This document shows, piece after piece, positions 24,679 through 34,001 of a DNA stretch of 55,280 nt. The position numbers were made by a program, and so were the translations under genes. Source of the DNA: Acidimicrobiaceae bacterium (GTDB taxonomy: Bacteria > Actinomycetota > Acidimicrobiia > Acidimicrobiales > Aldehydirespiratoraceae); the NCBI GenBank assembly GCA_028819505.1, contig JAPPLH010000148.1:1343-56622 (forward strand), read 5' to 3'. The notes below the pieces were generated by a model. The model was given only the letters and a program-made list of their open reading frames with translations. It was not told where the DNA came from and did no database searches. The first letter of the stretch is position 1; each line of letters opens with the position of its first letter.

Positions 24679-25460
24679 GTGAGCGCGGGAAGGTCGTCTT
24701 CGGCGACCTCGGCGGTGATCTCGGGGGCGGTGTGACTGAGCGGGGGGAGGTCGTCTTCGGCGAAGCCCGGATCAAGTACCAGGTTGTCCGCAGCCCGAGG
24801 CGACGCAAGACGATCGAGCTGACCGTCGATGCGCCCGGTGTCGTCAGGGTGGCGGCGCCTGTCGACACGCCTGCGGAGCAGGTCGAGGAGACTGTGCGCC
24901 GCCGTGCCGGTTGGATCATCCGCCACGACGGCGCGGCCGCGGCGGGCGCACCGCCTCGCCGGTTCGTGAGCGGCGAGTCCCTTCCCTACCTCGGCCGATC
25001 GGTGCGCCTCACCGTGCATCCCACCGACGACGCCAGGGTCGCGGTCAGGTTCCATCACTGGGAGTTCGACGTCGACGTCCCCCGCTCTCTCCAGGGCGAG
25101 GAACGGCTCGAGAAGGTGCGGGCCGCATTCGAGGCGTGGTACCGCGACCGTGCCTCGAAGAAGCTCCCGCCGCGCGTGAAGCGCATCGCCAGCCTTCTCG
25201 GCGTGCAGCCGAAGGCGGTCCTCATCCGCGACCAGCGCCGCCGCTGGGCGAGTTGCGCCCCGGACGGCACGCTGCGGTTCAACTGGCGCGCTGTCATGGC
25301 CCCGCCCGCCCTCCTCGACTACGTGATCGCGCACGAACTCGCGCACCTGCGCGTCCGCGGCCACACGCCCGAGTACTGGGAGGTGGTCGCCCAGGCCGTG
25401 CCCGACTACCGCATCCGGCGCGCCCGCCTCCGCGAGGTCGGCCCTCTCCTCAACATCTGA
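24675..25460 (+). CDS. YgjP/SprT-like M48-type zinc metalloprotease
   Basis: A 261-residue protein of the DUF45 (YgjP) family. [20 protein letters not shown] contains the HExxH zinc motif and downstream His, and [20 protein letters not shown] is the conserved block before it. Such genes often accompany hsdR in type I loci, although the role is unknown. GTG at 24675 overlaps the hsdR stop (GTGA). The first 19 codons are an imperfect duplication: E-R-G followed by VVFG occurs from 24675 and again from GTG 24732, so two starts compete. Confidence 0.85.
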   Translation: MSERGKVVFGDLGGDLGGGVTERGEVVFGEARIKYQVVRSPRRRKTIELTVDAPGVVRVAAPVDTPAEQVEETVRRRAGWIIRHDGAAAAGAPPRRFVSGESLPYLGRSVRLTVHPTDDARVAVRFHHWEFDVDVPRSLQGEERLEKVRAAFEAWYRDRASKKLPPRVKRIASLLGVQPKAVLIRDQRRRWASCAPDGTLRFNWRAVMAPPALLDYVIAHELAHLRVRGHTPEYWEVVAQAVPDYRIRRARLREVGPLLNI

Positions 25461-25671
25461 CCCCAGAGCGGCCGCGAGTCAGGGCGGGATCAGGCGTCTG
25501 CGCCCGCCGTGGCGCGGCGATGTGCCTTCAGGCGTTGCCGCGTCCGGGGCTGAGCCTCGTTCGTCCGTCGGTGATGAAGCGAGATTCTCGGGTGACTTGT
25601 GTGTCGTGGAGGCACCGCTGCTCACCCGAGATCTTGCCGCGGCTGCCGCGACGCGTGTCGAAGCTCGAGGA
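25461..25671. other. Intergenic region with palindromic element
   Basis: Between the metalloprotease and the stop of hisC (opposite strand). Apart from the 46-bp palindromic element at 25586-25631, nothing was recognised. Confidence 0.5.
25586..25631 (-). repeat. 46-bp palindrome-ended element, copy 1
   Basis: TCTCGGGTGA at 25586-25595 and its reverse complement at 25622-25631 bound a 26-bp interior containing GTCGTGGAGGCACC. The same element lies inverted at 29135-29180 (43 of 46 matches). It is 40 bp past the hisC stop, so it may end the hisC transcript. Confidence 0.8.
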
Positions 25672-26796
25672 TCAGCCCGGCTGGGCCACTTCGGCCAGGG
25701 TGGTCAGGAAGCGGTCGTTCTGGGCGGGGGTGCCGACGGTGACCCGGATGCCGACCCCCGAGAACGGGCGGACCACCACGCCCCGCTGCTCCAGCGCGAT
25801 GCACACCTCGTCGGTGCGCTCGCCCAACTGCATCCACACGAAGTTGGCCTGGGCGTCGGGAATGTCCCAGCCGTCGGCGGCCAGCGCGGCCGCCACCCGG
25901 CCCCGCTCGGCCTTGATGGCGTCGATGTTGGCCTGCGCCTCGGCGGCGGCGCCGCCGTCTTCCAGCGCGGCCAGGGCCGCGGCCTGGGCCAGCCCGTTGA
26001 CGTTGAAGGGGATGAGGCACTTGTCTATGGCCGACACGATCTCGGGGTGGGCCATCACGTAGCCCACCCTCAGGCTGGCCAGCCCGTAGGCCTTGGAGAA
26101 CGTCCGGGCCACGGCCACGTTGTCGAAGCGGGGCAGCAGGTCGGCCACCGGGTCGCCCAGGGCAGGGTCGGCGAACTCGCGGTAGGCCTCGTCCACCAGA
26201 ACCACCGCGTCGCCGGGGATGCTCTCGGCCAGCCTCTCCACCGCGGCTGTCGACACGGCTGTGCCGGTGGGGTTGTTGGGGGTGGCCAGCAGCACCAGCT
26301 TGGTGCGCCCGGTCACGGCGGCAGCCACCGCGTCGAGGTCGAAGGCGTGGCCGGCTGTCAGAGGCACCTTCACCAGGGTCCCGCCCATGGTCTGCACCGA
26401 GATCGGGTAGGCCTCGAAGGAGATCCACGGTGTGACCACCTCGTCGCCGGGGTCGACGTACGCCGTGGCCAGTTGATAGAGCAGCGCCACCGAGCCCGCG
26501 CCGACCGTGACCTGACCTGTGGCCAGCCCGAGCCGGTCGGCCAGCGCCTCGCGCACCGCCGTGGCCCTGTGGTCGCAGTAGATGTTGCCGCCGCGACAGG
26601 CTGCGGCCACCGCTTCGACCACCGCGGTCGGGGGAGGGTAGGGGTTCTCGTTGGAGGCCAGCTTGATGGCCTCGGCGATGTTGTGCTCCCGCTCGGCCTG
26701 CTCGGCAGCCTTGCCCGGCTTGTACGCGGGAAGGGCGTCCACCGCGGGCCGCACCCGCCCCACCGCGACCGCGAAACGCGATTCGGACGACGACAT
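25672..26796 (-). CDS. hisC: Histidinol-phosphate aminotransferase
   Basis: A 374-residue fold-type I PLP enzyme of the HisC family, which transfers the amino group of glutamate to imidazole acetol phosphate in histidine synthesis. [10 protein letters not shown] is the typical N-terminal block, [11 protein letters not shown] and LVDEAYREF bind the cofactor, and [16 protein letters not shown] carries the Schiff-base Lys. [14 protein letters not shown] is the substrate-binding C terminus. ATG at 26796 was chosen; ATG at 26805 is 9 bp upstream and equally possible. No other his genes are near, so an aromatic or other aminotransferase role cannot be excluded. Confidence 0.85.
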   Translation of the reverse strand: MSSSESRFAVAVGRVRPAVDALPAYKPGKAAEQAEREHNIAEAIKLASNENPYPPPTAVVEAVAAACRGGNIYCDHRATAVREALADRLGLATGQVTVGAGSVALLYQLATAYVDPGDEVVTPWISFEAYPISVQTMGGTLVKVPLTAGHAFDLDAVAAAVTGRTKLVLLATPNNPTGTAVSTAAVERLAESIPGDAVVLVDEAYREFADPALGDPVADLLPRFDNVAVARTFSKAYGLASLRVGYVMAHPEIVSAIDKCLIPFNVNGLAQAAALAALEDGGAAAEAQANIDAIKAERGRVAAALAADGWDIPDAQANFVWMQLGERTDEVCIALEQRGVVVRPFSGVGIRVTVGTPAQNDRFLTTLAEVAQPG

Positions 26797-26913
26797 CCTT
26801 GCCATCCTTGCCAGTCTGCCCGAAGGGTCGCTCAAGCGCTGCTCTCGGGCGCCGTTGACCGCTCGGCCTCCGGGCGGGAATATCCGCGGGGTGTCGGGCG
26901 TACCCTTGAGCGC

Positions 26914-29061
26914 ATGGGAACCGGGTCGTCGATGAAGGTCCGGACCGACATCCGGGTGGACGGCATGACCTGCGGCGCCTGCGCCGCCCGCGTTGAGAGC
27001 GCGCTGGGCGCCGCTGAGGGCGTGGTCGACGCGCGGGTGAACTTCGCGTCGGGCCGGGCCACCGTCCTCCACGACGGCAGCACCGATGATGCCGTCCTGC
27101 GCCGGACCATCCAGCAGGCGGGCTACTCCGCGCCGGAGCGGCCGGAATCCCATGACGAGGCCGAACTGCGGCGCGTCGCCGCCCTGCGCCGGCGGCTAGT
27201 GGGAGCGGTGGTGCTGGGTGTGCCGGTGATGGCCGTTTCGATGCTGTCGCCGCTGCGCTTCGACGGCTGGCACTGGGCTGCGCTGGTGGCCTCCGCGGTG
27301 GTCATATTCGGCTCGGGATGGGGCTTCCACCGGGCTGCGCTGCGCAACCTCCGCCACCGGGCTGCGACCATGGACACGTTGGTGTCGCTGGGCACCACCG
27401 CGGCGTGGATCTGGTCGACTGTGGTGCTGGTGGCCGGAGTCGACGGCGGCCACGTTTACTTCGAGACGGGCACCGTGATCGTCGCCCTGGTGGTCCTGGG
27501 CAAGTGGCTGGAGGCTCGGGCGACCCGCCGCTCGGGCGAGGCGGTGAGGGCCCTGGCCCGGTTGAGCGCCTCCACCGCCCGCCTCACCGACGGCACCGAG
27601 ATACCCGCTGAGGACCTTGCCGTGGGGATGGTCTTCGTCGTCCGCCCCGGCGAGCGGATCGCCACCGACGGCGTGGTGGTGAGCGGCGCCTCGGCGGTGG
27701 ACATGTCGATGGTGACCGGCGAGCCCGTCCCCTTGGAGGTGTCACCGGGCGACGAGGTGATCGGAGCGACCGTCAACGCCGACGGCACCCTGGAGGTGGA
27801 GGCCACCAGGGTCGGGGCCGACACTGCTCTGGCCCAGATCGTGCGCCTGGTGGACGAGGCCCAGGGCGGCCGGGCCGCGGTGCAGCGGCTGGCCGACCGG
27901 GTGGCCGGCGTGTTCGTGCCGGTTGTGATTGTGCTTGCCGTGGCCACGCTCGGGGTCTGGTTCCTGGTCGGATCGGCTGCCTCCGAGGCCTTCACCGCGG
28001 CGGTGGCGGTGCTGATCATCTCGTGCCCCTGCGCGCTGGGGTTGGCCACCCCGCTGGCCGTGATGGTCGGGACGGGCCGCGGCGCCCAGTTCGGCGTGAT
28101 CATCAAGGGCGCAGAGGTGCTAGAGGACACCCGCCGGGTGGATGCCGTGATCCTCGACAAGACCGGCACCGTGACCGAGGGTCGCCTCGAGGTGGTGGAC
28201 ACCGTGGCCGTATCGGGGTTGGACGCCACGGCCATGGGGCTGCTGGCCGGGGCGCTGGAATCGCGCTCGGAGCATCCCGTCGGATCGGCGATCGCCCGGC
28301 GCTGGCCGTCGAACTGCACCGTCACGGACTTCTCGAACCGTCCCGGCCTGGGCGTGGTCGGCCGGGTGGACGGTGCCGAGGTCCGGGCGGGGCGGCGACC
28401 GCTCTTCGAGGAGATCCCGGACGAGCTTGAGGAGGCTCTGGCCAGAGGCGAGGCCGCCGGGCACACCGGGGTCCTGGTCGGCCGGGGGGCGGTCGCGGAG
28501 GCCGTCGTCGCGCTGGCCGACACGGTCAAGGCCACGTCCCGGCAGGCCGTACAGCAGATGAGGGAGATGGGTCTGGAGGTGTCGCTGATTACCGGCGACA
28601 ACCGCCGCACCGCTCGTTCCGTCGGCGACGCCATCGGCGTGCGCGACGTGACCGCCGAGGTGCTTCCCGCCGACAAGGCGGGCGCGGTGGTGAGGCTCCA
28701 GGAAGCGGGCAAGCGAGTGGCGATGGTGGGCGACGGGATCAACGACGCCCCGGCGCTGGCGCAGGCTGATCTCGGCATCGCGGTCGGCACCGGAACGGAC
28801 GTGGCGATAGAAGCCTCGGATCTCACCGTCGTGGGCGGCGACCTGCGGGCGGTGCCCGACGCCATCGCCCTGTCGCGGCGCACGCTGGCCACCATCAAGG
28901 TCAACCTGTTCTGGGCGTTCGCCTACAACGTGGCTGCCATCCCCCTGGCCGCCACCGGCGTGCTGAGCCCGATGGCTGCCGCGGCCGCCATGGGCCTGTC
29001 GTCGCTGTTCGTGGTGAGCAACAGCCTGCGCCTGCGCCGCTTCCGCTCCCTCAGAGCCTGA
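26914..29061 (+). CDS. copA: Copper-type heavy metal P1B ATPase
   Basis: A 715-residue membrane pump. One N-terminal heavy-metal domain has [13 protein letters not shown] (Cys-x2-Cys). The membrane part includes [16 protein letters not shown] with the CPC metal site of Cu(+)/Ag(+) exporters. Catalytic motifs are [17 protein letters not shown] (phosphorylated Asp), SEHPVGSAI and [18 protein letters not shown]. It exports monovalent copper from the cytoplasm. ATG at 26914 was chosen; ATG 26932 is possible. It diverges from hisC across about 110 bp. No CsoR or CopZ gene is adjacent. It is followed by the second copy of the 46-bp element. Confidence 0.92.
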   Translation: MGTGSSMKVRTDIRVDGMTCGACAARVESALGAAEGVVDARVNFASGRATVLHDGSTDDAVLRRTIQQAGYSAPERPESHDEAELRRVAALRRRLVGAVVLGVPVMAVSMLSPLRFDGWHWAALVASAVVIFGSGWGFHRAALRNLRHRAATMDTLVSLGTTAAWIWSTVVLVAGVDGGHVYFETGTVIVALVVLGKWLEARATRRSGEAVRALARLSASTARLTDGTEIPAEDLAVGMVFVVRPGERIATDGVVVSGASAVDMSMVTGEPVPLEVSPGDEVIGATVNADGTLEVEATRVGADTALAQIVRLVDEAQGGRAAVQRLADRVAGVFVPVVIVLAVATLGVWFLVGSAASEAFTAAVAVLIISCPCALGLATPLAVMVGTGRGAQFGVIIKGAEVLEDTRRVDAVILDKTGTVTEGRLEVVDTVAVSGLDATAMGLLAGALESRSEHPVGSAIARRWPSNCTVTDFSNRPGLGVVGRVDGAEVRAGRRPLFEEIPDELEEALARGEAAGHTGVLVGRGAVAEAVVALADTVKATSRQAVQQMREMGLEVSLITGDNRRTARSVGDAIGVRDVTAEVLPADKAGAVVRLQEAGKRVAMVGDGINDAPALAQADLGIAVGTGTDVAIEASDLTVVGGDLRAVPDAIALSRRTLATIKVNLFWAFAYNVAAIPLAATGVLSPMAAAAAMGLSSLFVVSNSLRLRRFRSLRA

Positions 29062-29134
29062 TCCGGCGACGAGCCGATCGGCCGGGCACGCCCGAACTTT
29101 CCCGCATACTGGCGGAGTGCGGCCGTGGCGAGAA

Positions 29135-29180
29135 TCTCGGGTGAGAAACGGTGCCTCCACGACACAGAAGTCACCCGAGA
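29135..29180 (+). repeat. 46-bp palindrome-ended element, copy 2
   Basis: TCTCGGGTGA at 29135-29144 and TCACCCGAGA at 29171-29180 enclose the inverted interior of copy 1. It lies 74 bp past the copA stop, in the same orientation to its upstream gene as copy 1 is to hisC. Confidence 0.8.
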
Positions 29181-29211
29181 AACCGCGGGGGGCGAGCGGT
29201 GTCTACAAGAT

Positions 29212-29230
29212 CTGTTATAGGCTCTAACAG
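29212..29230. promoter_or_regulatory. Palindromic operator candidate upstream of xsc
   Basis: CTGTTA (29212-29217) and TAACAG (29225-29230) flank TAGGCTC. The AT-rich centre resembles a -10 region, and the site is 54 bp before the xsc start, a common place for a repressor or activator site. Confidence 0.5.
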
Positions 29231-29284
29231 CTTGCCCGGAGCGCGCCGGGCGCAACAAATCGCGGCTGACGGAGGGACCCAGAG

Positions 29285-31051
29285 ATGACCCGCATGACCC
29301 CCAGCGAGGCGTTCGTGGAGACGATGGTGGCCCACGGCGTCGACACCATCTTCGGAATCATGGGCAGCGCCTTCATGGACGCCATGGACATCTTCGAGCC
29401 GGCCGGCATCGAGCTGGTGCCGGTGGTGCACGAGCAGGGCGCGGCCCACATGGCCGACGGCTTCTCGCGGGTGTCGGGCCGCCACGGAGTGGTGATCGGC
29501 CAGAACGGCCCCGGCATCTCCAACTGCGTGACCGCCATCGCGGCGGCCTACTGGGCCCACAGCCCGGTAGTGATCGTCACCCCCGAGGCCGGAACCATGG
29601 GCATAGGCCTCGGCGGCTTCCAGGAGGCCAACCAGCTGCCCATGTTCGAGGAGTTCACCAAGTACCAGGGCCACGTCAACAACGAGCACCGCATGGCCGA
29701 GCTCACGGCCCGATGCTTCGACCGGGCCCTGTCGGAGCTGGGCCCCACCCAGCTCAACATCCCCCGCGACCGCTTCTACGGCGACATCGACGCGGACATT
29801 CCGCATCCCCAGCGCCTCGACCGGGGCCCCGGCGGGGATCGCACCCTCGACGAGGCGGCCGAGCTGCTGGCCGGTGCCGCCTTCCCGGTGATGATCGCCG
29901 GCGGCGGGGTCGTCATGGGCGACGCCATGGCAGCCACGGTGGCGCTGGCCGACCGCCTGGGGTGCCCGGTGGTGAACAGCTACCTGCACAACGACTCGTT
30001 CCCGGCTTCGCATCCCCTGTGGTGCGGGCCGCTCGGGTACCAGGGCTCCAAGGCGGCTATGCGCCTCATCTCGCGGGCCGATGTGGTGCTCGCCCTCGGC
30101 ACGCGCCTCGGCCCGTTCGGCACCCTGCCCCAACACGGCCTCGACTACTGGCCCGCCGGGGCCAAGGTCATCCAGGTGGACGCCGACTGCAAGATGCTCG
30201 GCCTGGTCAAGCGCATAGACGTGGGCATCTGCGGCGACGCCGGCGCGGCCGCGGCCGCGCTGAGCACCAGGCTGGCGGGCCGGGAACTCGCCTGCGACGC
30301 CGGCCGGGTGCAGCGGGCCGCTGACATCGCCGCGGAGAAGGCCGGATGGGAGGCCGAGCTCGACGAATGGACCGAGGAGACCGACGACTTCAGCGTGGAC
30401 ATGATCAAGCAGGCCGCGGCCTCCCCCGACGACTGGATGCACCCCCGCCAAGTGCTGCGCGAGCTCGAGAGGGCCATGCCGGAGCGGGTGATGGTGTCCA
30501 CCGACATCGGCAACATCAACTCGGTGGCCAACAGCTACCTGCGCTTCGAGGAGCCCCGGTCGTTCTTCGCCGCCATGAGCTGGGGCAACTGCGGCTACGC
30601 CCTGCCCACCGTCATCGGGGCCAAGAAGGCCGCTCCCGACCGCCCCGCGGTGGCCTACGCCGGCGACGGGGCCTGGGCCATGAGCATGGTGGAGACCATG
30701 ACCGCGGTGCGCCACGACATCCCGGTCACCGCGGTGGTGTTCCACAACCGCCAGTGGGGTGCCGAGAAGAAGAACCAGGTCGACTTCTACGGCCGGCGCT
30801 TCGTGGCCGGCGAGCTCGACGGGGGCGAGGACTGGTCCGAGGTGGCCCGGGCGATGGGCGCCGACGGCGTGCGGGTCCACCAGCTAGAGGACGTCGGGCC
30901 GGCGCTGACAGCGGCCGTCGACGCCCAGATGAACGGGGGACGCACCACCGTCATCGAGGCCATGTGTACCAAGGAACTGGGCGACCCGTTCCGCAAGGAC
31001 GCCCTCAGCCGCCCTGTCCGCTACCTGGAGAAGTACCAGGACTACACCTGA
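29285..31051 (+). CDS. xsc: Sulfoacetaldehyde acetyltransferase
   Basis: A 588-residue thiamine-diphosphate enzyme that converts sulfoacetaldehyde and phosphate to acetyl phosphate and sulfite, the shared step of taurine, isethionate and other C2-sulfonate degradation. Xsc-specific blocks set it apart from acetolactate synthase: TPSEAFVETMVAHGVDTIFG, VVHEQGAAHMADGFSRVSGR, GPTQLNIPRDRFYG, AVVFHNRQWGAEKKNQ and a C terminus RPVRYLEKY. The thiamine motif starts at YAGDGAWAMSM. ATG at 29285 follows GGAGGG by 8 bases. No pta, taurine dehydrogenase, taurine-pyruvate aminotransferase or sulfite exporter gene is adjacent, so the source of sulfoacetaldehyde must be encoded elsewhere. Confidence 0.9.
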   Translation: MTRMTPSEAFVETMVAHGVDTIFGIMGSAFMDAMDIFEPAGIELVPVVHEQGAAHMADGFSRVSGRHGVVIGQNGPGISNCVTAIAAAYWAHSPVVIVTPEAGTMGIGLGGFQEANQLPMFEEFTKYQGHVNNEHRMAELTARCFDRALSELGPTQLNIPRDRFYGDIDADIPHPQRLDRGPGGDRTLDEAAELLAGAAFPVMIAGGGVVMGDAMAATVALADRLGCPVVNSYLHNDSFPASHPLWCGPLGYQGSKAAMRLISRADVVLALGTRLGPFGTLPQHGLDYWPAGAKVIQVDADCKMLGLVKRIDVGICGDAGAAAAALSTRLAGRELACDAGRVQRAADIAAEKAGWEAELDEWTEETDDFSVDMIKQAAASPDDWMHPRQVLRELERAMPERVMVSTDIGNINSVANSYLRFEEPRSFFAAMSWGNCGYALPTVIGAKKAAPDRPAVAYAGDGAWAMSMVETMTAVRHDIPVTAVVFHNRQWGAEKKNQVDFYGRRFVAGELDGGEDWSEVARAMGADGVRVHQLEDVGPALTAAVDAQMNGGRTTVIEAMCTKELGDPFRKDALSRPVRYLEKYQDYT

Positions 31052-31088
31052 CGCCTGCAGCCCGGCCCGGGAGCCGGACCGCAGGCGT
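31051..31088. terminator. Bidirectional terminator hairpin
   Basis: ACGCCTGC (31051-31058) pairs with GCAGGCGT (31081-31088), and GC-rich inner arms (CCGGC/GCCGG) extend the stem. It lies between the convergent xsc and nucleotidase stops. Confidence 0.7.
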
Positions 31089-31100
31089 TCAGGCTGAGGT

Positions 31101-33068
31101 CTAGCCGGCAGGCAGCTCCAGCACCCAGCCGATCAGGATCAGGTCCGGGTTGCGCAGGCTGCGGCCGTCGGCCTGCACCCGGCCCCGGTTGAGGTCGAAG
31201 ATCTCGCGCCAGCGGTCGCCCGAGCCGAGGTGGATCCGGGCGATCCGCCAGAGGCTGTCGCCCCGCTTGACGGTGACCGTGACCGGCTCGGGTTCGGCCT
31301 CCACCGCAACGATGCGGTCGTCGCCGCCCTCGGGATAGTCGGTGGCGGTGATCGTGCCGCCCAGATCCTCCGCGATGTAGTTGGCCAGGGCCTGCTGGTA
31401 GCTGACGCCCAGCTTGGTGAACTCGATGTCGCCCAGCGGGTAGCAGTCGCCGCCGTTGGCCAGGAAGTCGATGGTGACCAGCACCACCGGACCGCCCGGC
31501 ACCACCGCGCCGTCGCGCACGACGGCGGTGCCGTCGTCGAGGGTCACGTCGCGGATCCTCGACCCCGGATCGCCGGCCAGCGAGCAGTCGCCGGCCCGGT
31601 CGGTCTCGCGGGCCGGCGCCGACGGGTCGTAGCTGAAGGTGAACCCCGAGACCTGCGGGAACTGGCCCCCGGCGCCCGGGATCCGGTCCACGGCCTGCTC
31701 CAGCAGCACATGGAAGGTCTCGCGGGAGACCTCGGCCACCACCACGAAGTTGCGGAACGGGGCGATGTCCCAGGTGTCGCCGGCGGTGATCGGCCCGGCC
31801 GGGATCACGGCGTCGTTGCGGATCCCGCCGCCGTTCTGGATGGCGACGTCGGGCATCGGCGTGCCGAAGTCCGCGGCCAGGTTGGCGGCGGTGGCCCGCA
31901 GGGCGTCGGCGTGCAGGTTGCCCTGGTTGGAGGAGCCGGTGCGCACGCTGGCCCGGCGCCCGTCCAGGTCGACCTCGCTGGTGCCGATCACGTCGGCGTC
32001 GATCTCGGCCACGGCCGCGGCCAGGGGCTCGATCACGCTCGACTGGACCGCCGGATCGGGCGTTGTTGCGAAGCTCACGCCGACGGAGCGGCCCGAGTGG
32101 CTGACGATGCTGCCGTCACCGTCGAATACGACGGTCAGCGCGCCGATGCAGCGGTAGCCGCCGGGCGCGGTGACCACCGGCACGTCGGTGCCGGTCGAGT
32201 CGGCCACCAGCATCGGGTAGGGGCCGGCCGGCTCGTCGTCGGGCATGCAGGTGTCGCCCTCGTTGCGCAGGAGGTCGTCTCCGCCGCCGGCGATGACCAC
32301 GTCCACTCCGGCCAGGTCGGCCACCAGCGCGACCTCCTCGGACACCCCCTGGAGGTGGCTGACCAGGATGATCTTGTCGACTCCGGCTTCGGTCAGCGAC
32401 CCGACCTCGGCCTGCACCGCGGCCAGCACGCCGGAGATCGCCACGTTGCGCGGCGTCGAGATGTTGCGGAGCAGGGGAGTGACCGCGCCGATCACGCCGA
32501 CCTGCTGCCCGCCGGTCTCCACGACGGCGCTGCCGGCCAGCACGCCGGAGTCGACCAGCGCCTGCAGCACGGGCTCGCCGGAGAAGTCGGCGTTGGCCGA
32601 CAGGAAAGGCACCGCCGGGTCGAACCCCTCGATGAACCGGGCCGTCACCTCCGGGCCCAGGTCGAAGTCGTGGTTGCCCAGCGCCATCGCGTCGTACAGG
32701 CCGCTGAGCGCGATCGAGTCGTAGAGGGCGCCCTCGCGGGACAGCGAGACGTTCAGTTCCTGGGAGGCCAGGAAGTTGTCGCCCGAGGTGAGGGTGACCA
32801 CCCCGGAGTCGGCGGCCGCGGCCTGCAGCTCCTTCATCTGCGTGGCGAAGCGGGCCACACCGGGAAAGCCGGCGTCCTCGTCGGGCAGCAGCTTCGACTC
32901 GCCGTCGTTGTTGTGGAGGATGGTGAGCGAGAAGGTGTCGGCGCTGATGGGCACCGGCGTCTCCTGCGCGCCGGCCGGCGACACCAGCGCCGCGGTCGCG
33001 GCGATCAGGGCCAGGGCAGCAAGGGCAGCCAGCACTGCCGCGGGCTTCCGGGGGGACGAACTTGCCAT
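31101..33068 (-). CDS. Secreted 5'-nucleotidase (UshA-like) with C-terminal LysM domain
   Basis: A 655-residue exported metallophosphoesterase. A signal peptide (about 35 residues, cleavage after SPAGA) is followed by the calcineurin-like domain: LTILHNNDGES, VTLTSGDNFLAS and MALGNHDFDLG hold the metal ligands. The 5'-nucleotidase C-terminal domain has TGSSNQGNLHADALR and IQNGGGIRNDAVIPAG. The last 60 residues, VKRGDSLWRIARIHLGSGDR and WREIFDLNRG, form a LysM peptidoglycan-binding domain. It probably hydrolyses extracellular nucleotides for phosphate or nucleoside uptake while held on the cell wall. In the first motif Asn replaces the usual Thr-Asn-Asp pattern. Confidence 0.87.
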   Translation of the reverse strand: MASSSPRKPAAVLAALAALALIAATAALVSPAGAQETPVPISADTFSLTILHNNDGESKLLPDEDAGFPGVARFATQMKELQAAAADSGVVTLTSGDNFLASQELNVSLSREGALYDSIALSGLYDAMALGNHDFDLGPEVTARFIEGFDPAVPFLSANADFSGEPVLQALVDSGVLAGSAVVETGGQQVGVIGAVTPLLRNISTPRNVAISGVLAAVQAEVGSLTEAGVDKIILVSHLQGVSEEVALVADLAGVDVVIAGGGDDLLRNEGDTCMPDDEPAGPYPMLVADSTGTDVPVVTAPGGYRCIGALTVVFDGDGSIVSHSGRSVGVSFATTPDPAVQSSVIEPLAAAVAEIDADVIGTSEVDLDGRRASVRTGSSNQGNLHADALRATAANLAADFGTPMPDVAIQNGGGIRNDAVIPAGPITAGDTWDIAPFRNFVVVAEVSRETFHVLLEQAVDRIPGAGGQFPQVSGFTFSYDPSAPARETDRAGDCSLAGDPGSRIRDVTLDDGTAVVRDGAVVPGGPVVLVTIDFLANGGDCYPLGDIEFTKLGVSYQQALANYIAEDLGGTITATDYPEGGDDRIVAVEAEPEPVTVTVKRGDSLWRIARIHLGSGDRWREIFDLNRGRVQADGRSLRNPDLILIGWVLELPAG

Positions 33069-33502
33069 TGGGGTGGCCTCCTCGGGTCTCGAGTTCGACG
33101 GAGGCGGAAGCTAGCAGACTCGATCGGCAGTCACTCCGGGAAGCGAAGGGGCATGCCAGAATTCCCGGCCGGTCGGGTTGAACTTGCCTGCTGTACTCGT
33201 GGTGCCCCCGGGCCGGCGGAGCGGGCGGACCTGCAGCCCCCGACGCACACCGGCCCCTTCGGCCGCTCCTCCGCCCGGCGTCACGGCACTGAGTCCGCCG
33301 GCCCTGACCATCAACCGTGCCGGCCGCTTCTCCGCCCGGCGTCACGGCTTGTCTTGTCGGGGCGCAGCGGCTAGTGCAGGAACGGGGCCGACCGCAACGG
33401 CAGATCGGGTGTGAAGTTCCAGGCGTGCCGCCTCCTGGCGGTCACAACGCGCAGCGTATCTGCGCGGGCCGGGCAACCGGAATGCAGTCTCGCGCCTCCG
33501 GA
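33069..33502. other. Intergenic region with a 28-bp direct repeat
   Basis: About 430 bp upstream of the nucleotidase gene. CGGCCGCT followed by CTCCGCCCGGCGTCACGGC occurs at 33260-33287 and 33321-33348 (27 of 28 matches, period 61). No gene was recognised. Confidence 0.55.
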
Positions 33503-33910
33503 TCAGGCCACCTGGATGAACTCCACCCAGTTGCCGTCGGGATCCTCCACCATGGCGATCGTCACGCCGGGACGGACCTCCAGCAGAGGCCACACAATTG
33601 GCCTGCCGGCCGCCTCGCAGTCGGCCACCGCAGCCGCAATGTCGTCCACCGTGATGGTGAAGTAGCGCATGCCGGTGCTGCCCTCAAGGCCGCCGCCCAC
33701 CCCGGCCGGCACCTCGCCCATGGTCGTGACGAGCTTCAGGACGCTGTCGTTGCAGCGCAGCCGGTCCATCCGGGAGATCCCGACCGCCTCGAGCTTCATC
33801 GTGGCCTCGAACTCGAGTCCCACGACGTCCCGGTAGAACTCGAGCATCGCGTCGCCGTTGTTGGTGACGATCCCGAGGTCGAGTCCCGGTTTGACAATGG
33901 CGCGGCCCAT
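33503..33910 (-). CDS. VOC (glyoxalase/dioxygenase) family protein
   Basis: A 135-residue vicinal-oxygen-chelate protein: two beta-alpha-beta3 modules starting LDLGIVTNNGDAMLEFYRDV and MRYFTITVDDIAAAVADCEA, ending MVEDPDGNWVEFIQ with a conserved metal-ligand Glu. The first module lacks the usual His in strand 1, so metal binding may be incomplete. Reactions in this superfamily range from glyoxalase and epimerase to ring cleavage; no specific one can be assigned. ATG at 33910 follows a GGAACGGC stretch. It stands alone, upstream of the epimerase gene region only by proximity. Confidence 0.8.
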   Translation of the reverse strand: MGRAIVKPGLDLGIVTNNGDAMLEFYRDVVGLEFEATMKLEAVGISRMDRLRCNDSVLKLVTTMGEVPAGVGGGLEGSTGMRYFTITVDDIAAAVADCEAAGRPIVWPLLEVRPGVTIAMVEDPDGNWVEFIQVA

Positions 33911-34001
33911 GCCGTTCCTCCATTCGCGTGTCGGCGGAGATTGCCGCTAGTGAAGCATCGCCTCGATCGACGTGCCAACGATCCGTTGCGGATCGGGCCG
34001 G

